Below are positions 34,370 through 43,565 of a stretch of 64,000 nucleotides of DNA, piece by piece. Made by a program: the position numbers and the translations under genes. The notes below the pieces were generated by a model. The model searched no databases, was not told where the DNA came from, and saw only the letters and a program-made list of their open reading frames with translations. How positions within the stretch are numbered: position 1 is the stretch's first letter; the number at the start of each line of letters is the position of its first letter. The stretch lies in assembly GCF_022811725.1 (NCBI RefSeq), contig NZ_CP094527.1, positions 2,542,001 to 2,606,000 on the forward strand. The letters are read 5' to 3'. The DNA comes from Mucilaginibacter sp. SMC90 (GTDB lineage Bacteria; Bacteroidota; Bacteroidia; Sphingobacteriales; Sphingobacteriaceae).

Positions 34370-34663
34370 TCAGGCACATTCAGGTAAACCAAGCAGGTAA
34401 TCGGGTTCCGATTCGTCATCAACAGTCTTTACATATTTGTTGCCTTCAGGGCAAACAGCCGGGATCAGGCTGGTTTTATTACCCTTACTATCTATGATGT
34501 AAGCATCACCGTCTTCGTTTTTTATCCAGTCGTAAAGCTTTGATCTTTCTGTGAGGCCTTTTACATTGATCCGTTCGTTGATCCACTCAAGTGCATCGAT
34601 AGCCACATAGGGGTTTTCATGTGGCCGGGAATCTGTTTTTATACATACTATGCGTACTGCCAT
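34370..34663 (-). CDS. DUF3892 family protein
   Basis: A 97-residue protein matching DUF3892: MAVRIVCIKTDSRPHENPYVAIDALEWINE near the N-terminus, then LYDWIKNEDGDAYIIDSKGN. The family members are small, often phage- or island-linked in other bacteria, and their function is unknown. It is convergent with the CYTH gene, 7 bases apart. Probably cytoplasmic. Confidence 0.75.
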   Translation of the reverse strand: MAVRIVCIKTDSRPHENPYVAIDALEWINERINVKGLTERSKLYDWIKNEDGDAYIIDSKGNKTSLIPAVCPEGNKYVKTVDDESEPDYLLGLPECA

Positions 34664-34875
34664 TGTGTTATCTGCATTAAATGTTCAGGTGCGATAAAAA
34701 TATGGCAAAAAACAAAACGGCGAAATAGGTATAATCACCCAATTTTCACTACGTAAAATTACCTATAGCATACGGGTAGCTACTTTTTTTGGCGTAGTAA
34801 GCGTTTAATAATGAGGGTAATAAATGTAAATTGAAAAGCTTGGTAGCATTGAGCTGTGAAAAATAACAAAAGCTA

Positions 34876-34906
34876 TTGCGTAACCAAAAGGTTTCATTTA
34901 AATTTG
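34876..34906 (+). promoter_or_regulatory. Promoter of the ArsR-SRPBCC operon
   Basis: TTG at 34876-34878 and TAAATTTG at 34899-34906 with 20 bases between them match the Bacteroidota consensus TTTG-N19-21-TAnnTTTG. The TSS is expected near 34913, short of the ATG at 34941. Confidence 0.75.
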
Positions 34907-34926
34907 TAACCGAACGGTTTCATTTA
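34880..34926 (+). promoter_or_regulatory. Two tandem ArsR operator boxes
   Basis: Two 21-base sequences, GTAACCAAAAGGTTTCATTTA (34880-34900) and GTAACCGAACGGTTTCATTTA (34906-34926), differ at two positions and are set 26 bases apart. Each contains the dyad AACC-N4-GGTT, the second as a perfect palindrome AACCGAACGGTT. The first box overlaps the -7 element, the second covers the expected transcription start and ends 14 bases before the ATG. This is the layout expected for autorepression by the ArsR protein encoded directly downstream. Confidence 0.75.
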
Positions 34927-34940
34927 GCCGTTGGCTTACT

Positions 34941-35279
34941 ATGCGAAGAGATGTTTTTCAGGCCATTGCCGATCCTACCCGCCGGGAGATTATTAGCCTT
35001 CTGGCTCACCGGGAGATGAACCTTAATGCCGTTGCCGATAATTTTGACATCAGTCGCCCCGCCGTATCCAAACACATTAAAATATTGACCGAATGCGGTT
35101 TGCTTGTTATTAAACAACAGGGCAGGGAACGCTATTGCCGTGCCGACCTGAAGCAGTTAAAGCAGGTTACAGACTGGGCCGAACAGTACCGCCAATTCTG
35201 GACGCAGAAACTGGATGCCCTGGATACTTTTTTAGCCGATGAACAAAAAACAGATAACCATAAAAGCAAAAAACTATGA
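34941..35279 (+). CDS. ArsR family transcriptional repressor
   Basis: A 112-residue winged-helix protein: MRRDVFQAIADPTRREIISLLAHREMNLNAVADNFDISRPAVSKHIKILTECGLL is the full ArsR HTH with the recognition helix ISRPAVSKHI. No metal-binding Cys pair is present (none of the ELCVC type), so it is probably not a metal sensor. It overlaps the next gene by 4 bases (ATGA), coding an SRPBCC protein, a frequent pairing in which the SRPBCC protein may bind the ligand. It very likely represses its own operon through the two boxes at 34880-34926. Confidence 0.92.
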   Translation: MRRDVFQAIADPTRREIISLLAHREMNLNAVADNFDISRPAVSKHIKILTECGLLVIKQQGRERYCRADLKQLKQVTDWAEQYRQFWTQKLDALDTFLADEQKTDNHKSKKL

Positions 35280-35698
35280 GTACGCAACCATTTGTTATTG
35301 AAAGGGTTTATGCAGCCCCCATCCAAAAAGTATGGGAAGCTATTACCGTTAAAGAAAAAATGAAAGCATGGTATTTTGACCTTGCCGAATTTAAACCCGA
35401 AGTGGGTTTTGAATTTGAGTTTACCGGGGGCGATGAAAATAAGCAATATCTTCACCTGTGCCGCGTAACTAAAGTTGTTGAAGGAAAAACCATTGCTTAC
35501 ACCTGGCGATATGACGGATATGAAGGCGAGTCGGAAGTTACGTGGGAGCTTTTCCCGGAAGGGGAGGGCACTAAATTAATTCTTACCCATAGCGGTCTTG
35601 AAACCTTCCCGCCGCTGGATGCCTTCAAAAAGGAAAACTTTGCTGCCGGCTGGACTCACATTACAGGTATTTCGCTTAAAGAATACCTGGAGAAATAG
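35276..35698 (+). CDS. SRPBCC / AHSA1-like ligand-binding protein
   Basis: A 140-residue START-like domain of the AHSA1 branch: FVIERVYAAPIQKVWEAITVKEKMKAWYF opens the typical helix-grip fold; GYEGESEVTWELFPEGEGTKLILTHSGLE forms the central sheet. It overlaps the arsR gene by 4 bases, so the pair is translationally coupled. In analogous operons the SRPBCC protein is a small-molecule binding partner or effector controlled by the ArsR repressor. No catalytic residues can be named. Confidence 0.9.
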   Translation: MSTQPFVIERVYAAPIQKVWEAITVKEKMKAWYFDLAEFKPEVGFEFEFTGGDENKQYLHLCRVTKVVEGKTIAYTWRYDGYEGESEVTWELFPEGEGTKLILTHSGLETFPPLDAFKKENFAAGWTHITGISLKEYLEK

Positions 35699-35710
35699 GC
35701 ATGCTATACT

Positions 35711-35743
35711 AAACTTACGAAGTCTTCAAGACTTCGTAAGTTT
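35711..35743. repeat. Perfect palindrome AAACTTACGAAGTCTT
   Basis: Perfect 16-bp arms around a single central C. A diverged relative (AGACTTCCGAAGTTT arms) lies at 43013-43045. It stands directly after the SRPBCC gene and before the terminator. Confidence 0.7.
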
Positions 35744-35782
35744 TAAGGAAGGCGTGGAGAACCTTCCGTGAAGTAAATAGCT

Positions 35783-35822
35783 AAAACAATAAAGTTGGGT
35801 AAACGCCCGACTTTATTGTTTT
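35783..35822. terminator. Terminator between SRPBCC and SnoaL-like genes
   Basis: Arms AAAACAATAAAGTTGGG and CCCGACTTTATTGTTTT with one mismatch and a short loop. It ends in T-rich sequence on the plus strand and serves converging genes. Confidence 0.75.
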
Positions 35823-35836
35823 TAGCCATTAGTGAT

Positions 35837-36256
35837 TTAATGCAAGCTAATGCTCGCTCCAATTTGTTTCAATATCCCAAGCTCATCCGAGCTTCCCCAA
35901 CGTTCAATCATTTTACCGTTTTCAAATTTTGAGATTTGCATTCCGCGGGCCTCAATGCTTTTATTTGTAGCTGGGATACCATTAAAGTCGCCTTTGTGCG
36001 TTCCGGTTAACGTATATGCGAATGATACGTTCTCATCGTCGGCAACTAATTGCTCAACAGCCAGCTTCATATCGGGAAAAGCGGAGCTCAGCTTAGTGAA
36101 AAAATCAATATATCCTTGTGGACCTGCAACCTGGCCTGGAGCCGGATCGTGATCTATAGAATCGGCAGCTACCAAATCATTAAATGCTTTGAAATTTCTG
36201 CTGTTAACAGCTTCGCCAAACTTTTGCTGTGCGGCGATATTGCTTTGTTTGCTCAT
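35837..36256 (-). CDS. SnoaL-like / ester cyclase family protein
   Basis: A 139-residue NTF2-like protein. AVNSRNFKAFNDLVAADSIDHDP, GPQGYIDFFTKLSSAFPDMKLAVEQLVAD and ARGMQISKFENGKMIERWGSSDE match the SnoaL-like polyketide-cyclase/ester-cyclase group. Members are small cone-shaped dimers with varied or unknown reactions. There is no biosynthetic cluster nearby, so the substrate is unknown. Single gene with terminators on both sides. Confidence 0.8.
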   Translation of the reverse strand: MSKQSNIAAQQKFGEAVNSRNFKAFNDLVAADSIDHDPAPGQVAGPQGYIDFFTKLSSAFPDMKLAVEQLVADDENVSFAYTLTGTHKGDFNGIPATNKSIEARGMQISKFENGKMIERWGSSDELGILKQIGASISLH

Positions 36257-36377
36257 GGTGTAAATGTTTTGATAGTGATTAACAAAGCGGATGCCGATAA
36301 TGGTTTCATCCTGAAAATATTACTACAAACCCACAACCTAACAGAGTGGAAGGCAGCTGCTACGGAGTAAAACAACA

Positions 36378-36399
36378 AAGCCGGGCATTTGCCCGGCTT
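36378..36399. terminator. Hairpin terminator upstream of gltD
   Basis: Perfect 9-bp arms AAGCCGGGC and GCCCGGCTT with a 4-base loop. Placed 81 bases beyond the gltD stop (minus strand), it is likely the terminator of the gltBD operon. Confidence 0.7.
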
Positions 36400-36480
36400 C
36401 ATAATTAAAACAATATGATAAGGAGATATCTGCTTTAGAAGTCCAATCAACCTCTGATCTATAACCTCCAATCTCTACCA

Positions 36481-37959
36481 CTAAAACACCTGGTCGAACT
36501 GGTTAACGGCATCTTTGCTTTCCAGCAGGGAATGGCCCATCAAAAATTCATCAACCTTACGGGCGGCTTCACGGCCCTCAGATATAGCCCATACAACCAA
36601 TGATTGTCCGCGGCGCATATCACCTGCTGTAAATACTTTACTTACGTTGGTACGGTAAACGCCTTCTTTGGCTTTAACGTTTTTACGTTCGTCAATATCA
36701 ACACCAAGCTGACTGATGAAAGTATCATGCTGCGGGTGTAAAAAGCCCATAGCCAGGAATACGCGCTGGCAAGGAATTTCACGCTCCGAGCCTTCAACTA
36801 CATGGAATTTTACCGGGCGACCCATAAAATCCTGCTCCCATTCAACATCAACTACCCTTAGGGCACGCAGGTTGCCTTCTTCATCACCTAAAAACTCTAA
36901 AGTGTTTACACCCCAGAAACGGTCGGCTCCTTCTTCATGCGAGCTGGTGGTTTTCAATACCATTGGGTAAGTAGGCCATGGCATGTGCTGTGTACGCTGA
37001 GCCGGTGGCTGGAACATTACCTCAAATTGTTTAACAGATGCGGCACCCTGGCGGTTTGAAGTACCCACGCAGTCAGATCCGGTGTCACCACCGCCAATTA
37101 CAACAACGTCTTTGCCTGTAGCAATGATCTCCTCGGCAGTAACTTCAATATTGCTAACACGTTTGTTTTGCTGTTTCAGGAAGTCCATTGCAAAATGGAT
37201 GCCTTTTAACTCGCGGCCCGGAATGTTCAGGTTACGCGGGATGGTTGAACCACCTGCCAGGATCACGGCATCGTTATTACGTACCAGTTCATCGGCAGCT
37301 ACGTTTACACCAACCTCGCTGTTGTATTTAAATACAACACCATCTTTTTCCATTACTTCAACACGGCGCTCAACAACCCATTTCTCTAATTTAAAGTCAG
37401 GGATGCCGTAGCGAAGTAAACCACCTGCACGGTCATCACGTTCGTAAACGGTAACGGTGTGGCCAACTTTCACCAGCTGAGCTGCAGCGGCTAAACCCGC
37501 AGGGCCCGAACCTACAACAGCTACCTTTTTGCCTGTTTTAACAAGTGGGGCAGTAGGTTTTACAAGGTTCTTCTCGTAAGCGATCTCGATAATATGGCGC
37601 TCAATTTCCTCAATAGCTACAGGCGGCTTGTTGATGCCCAGTACACATGCTGATTCGCAAGGAGCAGGGCAGATACGGCCTGTAAACTCAGGGAAGTTAT
37701 TAGTTGATGATAATATGTGGTACGCTTCTTCCCAGTTTTTACGATATACGGCATCGTTAAACTCAGGGATGATGTTACCTAAAGGGCATCCCGAGTGACA
37801 GAAAGGGATACCGCAATTCATACACCTTGCCGATTGCTGGTTAAGCTTCTCTTCGGGGTACAAATTAACAAATTCGTTATAATTCTTAACGCGTTCAGCA
37901 GCCGGAACTTTTGATGGAAGTTCGCGATTAAACTCCTGAAATCCTGTAGGTTTTCCCAT
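36481..37959 (-). CDS. gltD: Glutamate synthase (NADPH), small subunit
   Basis: The 492-residue beta subunit carries electrons from NADPH through FAD and iron-sulphur centres to the large subunit. N-terminal Cys motifs CMNCGIPFCHSGCP and CPAPCESACVLGI bind 4Fe-4S clusters; the FAD-binding VAVVGSGPAGLAAAAQL (about residue 148) and the NADPH-binding VVVIGGGDTGSDCVG (about 285) follow. The start lies only 3 bases after the gltB stop, so the two genes are one transcript. Together they make glutamate from glutamine and 2-oxoglutarate, the main ammonia assimilation route together with GlnA. Confidence 0.97.
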   Translation of the reverse strand: MGKPTGFQEFNRELPSKVPAAERVKNYNEFVNLYPEEKLNQQSARCMNCGIPFCHSGCPLGNIIPEFNDAVYRKNWEEAYHILSSTNNFPEFTGRICPAPCESACVLGINKPPVAIEEIERHIIEIAYEKNLVKPTAPLVKTGKKVAVVGSGPAGLAAAAQLVKVGHTVTVYERDDRAGGLLRYGIPDFKLEKWVVERRVEVMEKDGVVFKYNSEVGVNVAADELVRNNDAVILAGGSTIPRNLNIPGRELKGIHFAMDFLKQQNKRVSNIEVTAEEIIATGKDVVVIGGGDTGSDCVGTSNRQGAASVKQFEVMFQPPAQRTQHMPWPTYPMVLKTTSSHEEGADRFWGVNTLEFLGDEEGNLRALRVVDVEWEQDFMGRPVKFHVVEGSEREIPCQRVFLAMGFLHPQHDTFISQLGVDIDERKNVKAKEGVYRTNVSKVFTAGDMRRGQSLVVWAISEGREAARKVDEFLMGHSLLESKDAVNQFDQVF

Positions 37960-37962
37960 TTC

Positions 37963-40900
37963 TTAGCCTATAGTTTGATATTGTGACTTCTCTAATACTT
38001 TTTTATACTCTCTCGGATATACTTTCACAAACTGGGTTGATGCTTCATTCCAGTTGTTCAGGATTTTTTGAGCCAGTTTACTACCTGTAAGGGTGATATG
38101 CTTGCGCAGCAGGGTAAGGATCTGCTCTTCGTCTTGTACACTTAGCGGGTCAAGATCAACCATTTCGGTATTGCAGTTTTCGGCAAAAGTACCTTCAGGG
38201 TTATAAACCCAGGCAATCCCACCGCTCATACCTGCAGCAAAGTTGCGGCCTGTATTGCCAAGGATAAGTGCACGGCCACCGGTCATGTACTCACAACCGT
38301 GATCGCCAATACCTTCAACAACAGTTGTAGCACCTGAGTTACGTACCGCGAAACGTTCGCCGGCCATACCGCCTACAAACAACTCACCTGATGTAGCGCC
38401 ATAAAGGGCTACGTTACCGATGATGATGTTATCTTCAGGTACAAATGTTGCGTTAGCTGCCGGATAAACGGCTATCTGAGCGCCCGACAGACCTTTACCT
38501 ACGTAGTCATTAGCTTCGCCTTCCAGCTCGAAAGAAACACCTTTGGTGGTGAATGCAGCAAAGCTTTGACCTGCCGAACCTTTGAATTTGAAGTTAACGG
38601 TATTGTCTGGTAGCCCAGCCGAACCATACACTTTAGAGATCTCGTTAGATAACAAGGTACCGATGGTACGGTCAACGTTGATCACATCAAACGAAGCAAA
38701 TACCGGGGTTTTATCTTCAATGGCAGGCTTTGCAGCTTCCCATAGTTTCCAGTCAAGGATATTGGCCATGCCATGATCCTGTGATTCGCTGTTGTACAAG
38801 GTCATGCCTTTGGTGTTGGTAACCGGGTGCAGGATGCCACTCAGATCGATCTTTTTGGCTTTCCAGCTTTGCAGGTTATCTTTTACTTTCAGGAATTGTA
38901 CGCGGCCAACCATTTCATGAATGGTGCGGAAACCAAGCTCGGCCATGATCTCGCGTAACTCTTCGGCCATAAAGCGGAACAGGTTAACGATATGTTCAGG
39001 TTTGCCCGAGAATAATTTACGTAATTCAGGATCTTGTGTAGCAACACCTACAGGGCAGGTGTTTAAGTGGCATTTACGCATCATGATACAGCCGCCTGCA
39101 ACAAGGGCAGCAGTAGCTACACCCCATTCTTCGGCACCCATAAGGGCTGCGATAGCCAAATCACGACCGGTTTTCAGCTGACCATCTGTTTGTAATACCA
39201 CACGGCTACGTAGTTTGTTACGTACCAGTGTTTGGTGTGCTTCGGTTAAACCAAGTTCCCATGGTAAACCAGCATGTTTGATAGAGCTTATTGGCGATGC
39301 ACCTGTACCTCCGTCATAACCGGCAATCAGGATCACATCGGCGTGTGCTTTGGCAACACCGGCTGCAATAGTACCTACACCTGCTTTTGATACCAATTTA
39401 ACGTTGATACGGGCAGCGCGGTTGGCATTTTTAAGGTCGAAGATAAGTTGTGCCAAATCTTCGATAGAGTAAATATCGTGGTGCGGCGGAGGTGAGATCA
39501 AACCTACACCCGGCGTAGAGTGACGGGTTTTAGCGATCCAGTCGTCAACCTTGTGGCCCGGCAGCTGACCGCCTTCGCCTGGTTTTGCGCCCTGCGCCAT
39601 TTTTATTTGTAACTCATCGGCGTTGGTAAGGTAATTTGACGTTACCCCGAAACGGCCTGATGCTACTTGTTTGATAGCCGAACGTAATGAATCGCCGTTT
39701 GGCAATTTATCATAACGCATTTCGTCCTCGCCGCCTTCACCTGTATTGCTTTTACCGCCAATACGGTTCATAGCAATGGCCATGGTACTGTGTGCCTCGT
39801 GCGAGATAGAACCGAATGACATAGCGCCTGTAGCAAAACGCTTCATGATGCTTTCTGCAGGTTCAACCTCATCAATGCTGATAGATTCGCGGTGATGCGC
39901 AAAATCAAGCAAACCGCGAATGGTAAAATGCTTTTCGGTTTGCTCGTTAACTACCTTGGCGTAGTTTTTATAAACTTCATAGCTATTGCTGCGTGTAGCA
40001 TGCTGCAACAAGTGAACCGTAGTAGGGTTAAACAAGTGGGCTTCGCCGCGGCGTTTCCACTGGTAAATACCACCCTCTGGTAACAGGTTATCAGCACCTT
40101 TAGCCTCAAAGCCCATTTTGTGTTTGCAAAGTGCTTCGCGGGCAATTTCGTCAAGGCCTAAACCGCCTATACGGGTAACAGCACCGTGGAAATATTTGTC
40201 AACAACAGTTTTGTTCAAACCAAGGATCTCAAATACCTGTGCCCCATGGTATGACTGCAATGTGGAGATCCCCATTTTTGAGAAGATCTTCAGCAAGCCG
40301 TCATTAATAGATTTAACGTAGTTATTACGTAGCTTTTTGATATCGTAGCTGGTTTCAAGGCTACCATTGTCTTTAAGCGTTTCAATGGTTGAAAGCGCCA
40401 GGTACGGGTTAATAGCAGTAGCACCGAAAGCCAGTAAGCAAGCAAAATGGTGAACTTCCCAGGCGTCGCCGGTTTCAACAACCAGGCCTACAGCACCACG
40501 ACGACCTTTGCGGATCAAATGGTGGTGTACTGCAGATACGGCAAGTAGGGTAGGGATAGGGGCATGCTCAGAATCAACTGCACGATCCGAAAGGATCAAT
40601 ACCTCAAAGCCGTCATCAACAGCATCTTCGGCATAGCGGCAAAGGCGGGCAATACCTTTTTCCAGTGAACCTGGCAGGCCATCAGCCTTAAAATATGTTT
40701 GCAGTGTTTTAGCGTGGAACAAACCGGTATCGATACTACGCAGTTTTTCTAACTGGTGGTTTTTCAATATCGGGTGTTTCAATACCACGCAATGACAATG
40801 CATTTTATCTTCGTCCAAAAGGTTGCCATTGTTACCAATGAAGGTAGCAAGGCTCATCACCAAGCGCTCACGGATCGGGTCGATTGGCGGGTTGGTAACC

Positions 40901-42480
40901 TGGGCAAAGAATTGTTTGAAATAGCTTGAAAGGTGCTGAGGTTTATCCGAAAGGATAGCCAAAGGCACGTCGGTCCCCATTGAACCTACAGGCTCCTTGC
41001 CATCAAGAGCCATTGGTTTAATAATGGTGTCGATATCTTCACGGCTGTAACCAAATACCTGTTGGTAACGGTATACAGAAGCTTCAGACAGGTTGGCGAA
41101 AGCCAAACGCGGTTCTGTAAGCTCGCTCAGGTTAATTTTATAGTTTTCAAGCCAGCGGCCATATGGCTGCTGTGAAGCAATTTGTTGCTTGATCTCTTCA
41201 TCAGTGATGATGCGGCCTTTTTCGGTATCGATCAGGAGCATTTTACCCGGCTGTAAACGGCCTTTGCGTAAAACAGTGCTCTCATCAATAGTTAAGGTAC
41301 CTGCTTCAGAAGCAGCTATCACCCGGCCATCATTAGTGATCACAAAACGCAGCGGACGTAAGCCGTTACGGTCAAGCAGGGCACCTACCAATTTACCATC
41401 GGTAAAGGTAATTGCAGCAGGACCATCCCATGGTTCCATCAGGGTAGCGTGAAACTCATAGAATGCTTTTTTAAGCGGATCCATAGCTTCGTTGCCATCC
41501 CACGCTTCCGGTACCAGCATCATCATTACATGTGGTAATGAACGGCCTGAGTGCAGCAATACCTCGATGATATTATCCAAACAAGCCGAGTCCGACTGAT
41601 TGTTATCGATCACAGGCAACAACATCTCCATCTCTTCGGCAGTAAAGTATGACGAAGCGTATGATTTTAAGCCGGCGTAAAACCAGTTTAAGTTACCGGT
41701 TAAGGTATTGATCTCGCCGTTATGGGCAATTAAGCGGAACGGCTGGGCCAGTTTCCATGAAGGGAAAGTATTGGTTGAGAAACGCGAGTGGATCATGGCA
41801 AAGCCTGATGCAACACGCGGATCAGAAAGGTCGGCATAGTATTTACGCAACTGGTAGGTAGTAAGCTGCCCTTTGTAAATAATTGTTTTACAGCTTAATG
41901 ATGTAAAATAAAAATTTTCAGAAGCACCGGCTACAGTTTCGGTAATGGTTTTGTTGATATACCTCCTGAGCACAAACAGTTTACGCTCAAAATCTTCGGC
42001 GTTGGTAATATGATGCGGACGGGCAATATAAATTTGCTCAACATCGGGCTCGGCCTGACGGGCTGTTTCACCAATAACTGACGAGTCAACGGTAAGTTTA
42101 CGTTCGCCCAGCTTATGTAAGCCTAATTTTTCAATTGCATTGTTAATAATGGTACGGCAGGCCTTTTTCTGGGCCGAATCCTTGGGTAAGAAAATCATAC
42201 CTACACCATACTCACCTGGTTCGGGCAGGCTGATCTCGAGGTTTGAGCATTCTTCCATTAAAAACTCATGGGGCAATTGTATCAATATACCCGCTCCGTC
42301 CCCGCTTTCGGGGTCGCATCCGCACGCACCACGGTGCTCCATGTTTTCAAGCATGGTCAACGCGTTATCGATGATATCGTTGGTTTTATGACCGTTTATA
42401 TTGGCTATAAATCCCGTTCCGCACGAATCGTGTTCAAATTCCGGTCTGTAAAGACCCTGGTGGCTATCAGTTTGATCCAT
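37963..42480 (-). CDS. gltB: Glutamate synthase, large subunit
   Basis: The 1505-residue alpha subunit converts glutamine plus 2-oxoglutarate to two glutamates. The N-terminal class II amidotransferase has the catalytic Cys in HDSCGTGF (C20, exposed after removal of a short propeptide). Then come the central domain, an FMN/3Fe-4S synthase domain (SMEEHR-like AHSTMAIAMNRIGGKSNTGEGGED, and GGCIMMRKCHLNTCPVGVA with the cluster cysteines) and the C-terminal beta-helix GXGXG region (GLSGAQIAVYP, GDHGCEYMTGG). Full length. It is the first gene of the gltB-gltD operon; its promoter in 42481-42600 lacks a clear TAnnTTTG box. Confidence 0.97.
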   Translation of the reverse strand: MDQTDSHQGLYRPEFEHDSCGTGFIANINGHKTNDIIDNALTMLENMEHRGACGCDPESGDGAGILIQLPHEFLMEECSNLEISLPEPGEYGVGMIFLPKDSAQKKACRTIINNAIEKLGLHKLGERKLTVDSSVIGETARQAEPDVEQIYIARPHHITNAEDFERKLFVLRRYINKTITETVAGASENFYFTSLSCKTIIYKGQLTTYQLRKYYADLSDPRVASGFAMIHSRFSTNTFPSWKLAQPFRLIAHNGEINTLTGNLNWFYAGLKSYASSYFTAEEMEMLLPVIDNNQSDSACLDNIIEVLLHSGRSLPHVMMMLVPEAWDGNEAMDPLKKAFYEFHATLMEPWDGPAAITFTDGKLVGALLDRNGLRPLRFVITNDGRVIAASEAGTLTIDESTVLRKGRLQPGKMLLIDTEKGRIITDEEIKQQIASQQPYGRWLENYKINLSELTEPRLAFANLSEASVYRYQQVFGYSREDIDTIIKPMALDGKEPVGSMGTDVPLAILSDKPQHLSSYFKQFFAQVTNPPIDPIRERLVMSLATFIGNNGNLLDEDKMHCHCVVLKHPILKNHQLEKLRSIDTGLFHAKTLQTYFKADGLPGSLEKGIARLCRYAEDAVDDGFEVLILSDRAVDSEHAPIPTLLAVSAVHHHLIRKGRRGAVGLVVETGDAWEVHHFACLLAFGATAINPYLALSTIETLKDNGSLETSYDIKKLRNNYVKSINDGLLKIFSKMGISTLQSYHGAQVFEILGLNKTVVDKYFHGAVTRIGGLGLDEIAREALCKHKMGFEAKGADNLLPEGGIYQWKRRGEAHLFNPTTVHLLQHATRSNSYEVYKNYAKVVNEQTEKHFTIRGLLDFAHHRESISIDEVEPAESIMKRFATGAMSFGSISHEAHSTMAIAMNRIGGKSNTGEGGEDEMRYDKLPNGDSLRSAIKQVASGRFGVTSNYLTNADELQIKMAQGAKPGEGGQLPGHKVDDWIAKTRHSTPGVGLISPPPHHDIYSIEDLAQLIFDLKNANRAARINVKLVSKAGVGTIAAGVAKAHADVILIAGYDGGTGASPISSIKHAGLPWELGLTEAHQTLVRNKLRSRVVLQTDGQLKTGRDLAIAALMGAEEWGVATAALVAGGCIMMRKCHLNTCPVGVATQDPELRKLFSGKPEHIVNLFRFMAEELREIMAELGFRTIHEMVGRVQFLKVKDNLQSWKAKKIDLSGILHPVTNTKGMTLYNSESQDHGMANILDWKLWEAAKPAIEDKTPVFASFDVINVDRTIGTLLSNEISKVYGSAGLPDNTVNFKFKGSAGQSFAAFTTKGVSFELEGEANDYVGKGLSGAQIAVYPAANATFVPEDNIIIGNVALYGATSGELFVGGMAGERFAVRNSGATTVVEGIGDHGCEYMTGGRALILGNTGRNFAAGMSGGIAWVYNPEGTFAENCNTEMVDLDPLSVQDEEQILTLLRKHITLTGSKLAQKILNNWNEASTQFVKVYPREYKKVLEKSQYQTIG

Positions 42481-43119
42481 TGTTTAAATTAAACCGTTTA
42501 TAAAATTTATAAGGGGTGTAACCACGAAGTTACCAAAACTCAAATAAATTATAAAATTTACGGTAATTTTTAAAGAATTCTAAAAAATCAATTATTTATA
42601 TCATAATTATTTAACATTATCTCAACAAAAAGAGATAAATATTATGATGTACAAAATGAAAGTACGAAAAAAATTATTTAGAATCAATATAAAGTTGCAG
42701 TAACTGCGATTTAATCATTTATTAAAACTGCAAACTATGCTATAACCAAATTAAATTTTGCCGCAATTGCCTATGTGGATGGTATATATTGGGGAGAAAG
42801 GATCATGGTTGATGCTTCATAGATCATGGCTGATAGTAGAGTGTATGTGGTTTATGATATTGGTTTTGTAGCATAGCCGTGAAAAAGGAGAAGAAGTAAG
42901 CATTCAATCCGATGAATCTGTTAATCTTATAAATCAAGGTTCGGAAAAAGCGAGGGATAGAAGTATAATGCTTAGTAAAAGAAGAGTACTGAGCGGTTGC
43001 TCAGCGGGCGGAAGACTTCCGAAGTTTTTAAAACTTCGGGAGTCTGGATCTTTAGCCTGAAAACCCAGGCTTAACTTTCTTATAAATGAAATAGTTAATA
43101 ATTCCCTATGAACCATTAA
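42481..43119. other. Long intergenic region with hairpins upstream of gltB
   Basis: About 640 bases with no gene. The first 230 bases are very AT-rich and must hold the gltB promoter. Further on are words like TCATGGTTGATGCTTCATAG (42804-42834), the hairpin CTGAGC-GGTT-GCTCAG (42989-43004) and the palindrome at 43013-43045. No riboswitch or RNA gene could be recognised. Confidence 0.5.
43013..43045. repeat. Palindrome AGACTTCCGAAGTTT
   Basis: 15-bp arms with one mismatch and a 3-base loop; core CCGAAGTTT/AAACTTCGG. It is a relative of the perfect palindrome at 35711-35743, with the same ACTT-CG-AAGT core, so a small dispersed family is likely. Confidence 0.65.
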
Positions 43120-43401
43120 CTACCTGTAAACACATAAATATGAACTCTGCACTTCCGTTTTAACCTTAAATGACGTATTGGCTTCAACCTCAAATGTTTG
43201 TCCGCCTGTAAATGTTTCCCATTTGTCCTGTCCGGGCAGTAATGCTTCAAGGCTGCCTTCAATTACGGTCATGGTTTCATGGCTTGATGTGCCAAATTCG
43301 TATTCGCCGGGTTCAATAACACCAATGGTTGAACGGCCCTGCGGAGTAGTGTATGCCAGTGATTTAACGGCACCTTCAAAATATTCGTTTACGTTGATCA
43401 T
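43120..43401 (-). CDS. ppnP: Pyrimidine/purine nucleoside phosphorylase (PpnP family)
   Basis: A 93-residue cupin-type protein that matches the YaiE/PpnP family: VNEYFEGAVKSLAY, RSTIGVIEPGEYEFGTSSHETMTVIEGSLEALLPG and ETFTGGQTFEVEANTSFKVKTE. The family phosphorolyses a broad set of nucleosides to base and ribose-1-phosphate. Full length. It is a single gene, minus strand; the gap to gltB separates it from the glutamate genes. The symbol follows E. coli usage. Confidence 0.9.
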   Translation of the reverse strand: MINVNEYFEGAVKSLAYTTPQGRSTIGVIEPGEYEFGTSSHETMTVIEGSLEALLPGQDKWETFTGGQTFEVEANTSFKVKTEVQSSYLCVYR

Positions 43402-43565
43402 GTTTAAAAATTTCGGCCTAATATGGTTAAATAAAATGATTTGTATTATAATTGGGGCTTAACTATTAAAAGCCGCCACATGGGCGAATGTTAAAATATG
43501 TGAAAAAAGTAACTTCCGTTGTGATTATTACTTCTTAAACATCGTTATTTGCATAAAATTTATAT

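Noticed and set aside
42481..43119. Riboswitch or glnA-type RNA in front of gltB
   Set aside because: No conserved motif of a known riboswitch class was seen; the region is low-complexity AT-rich DNA plus palindromes.
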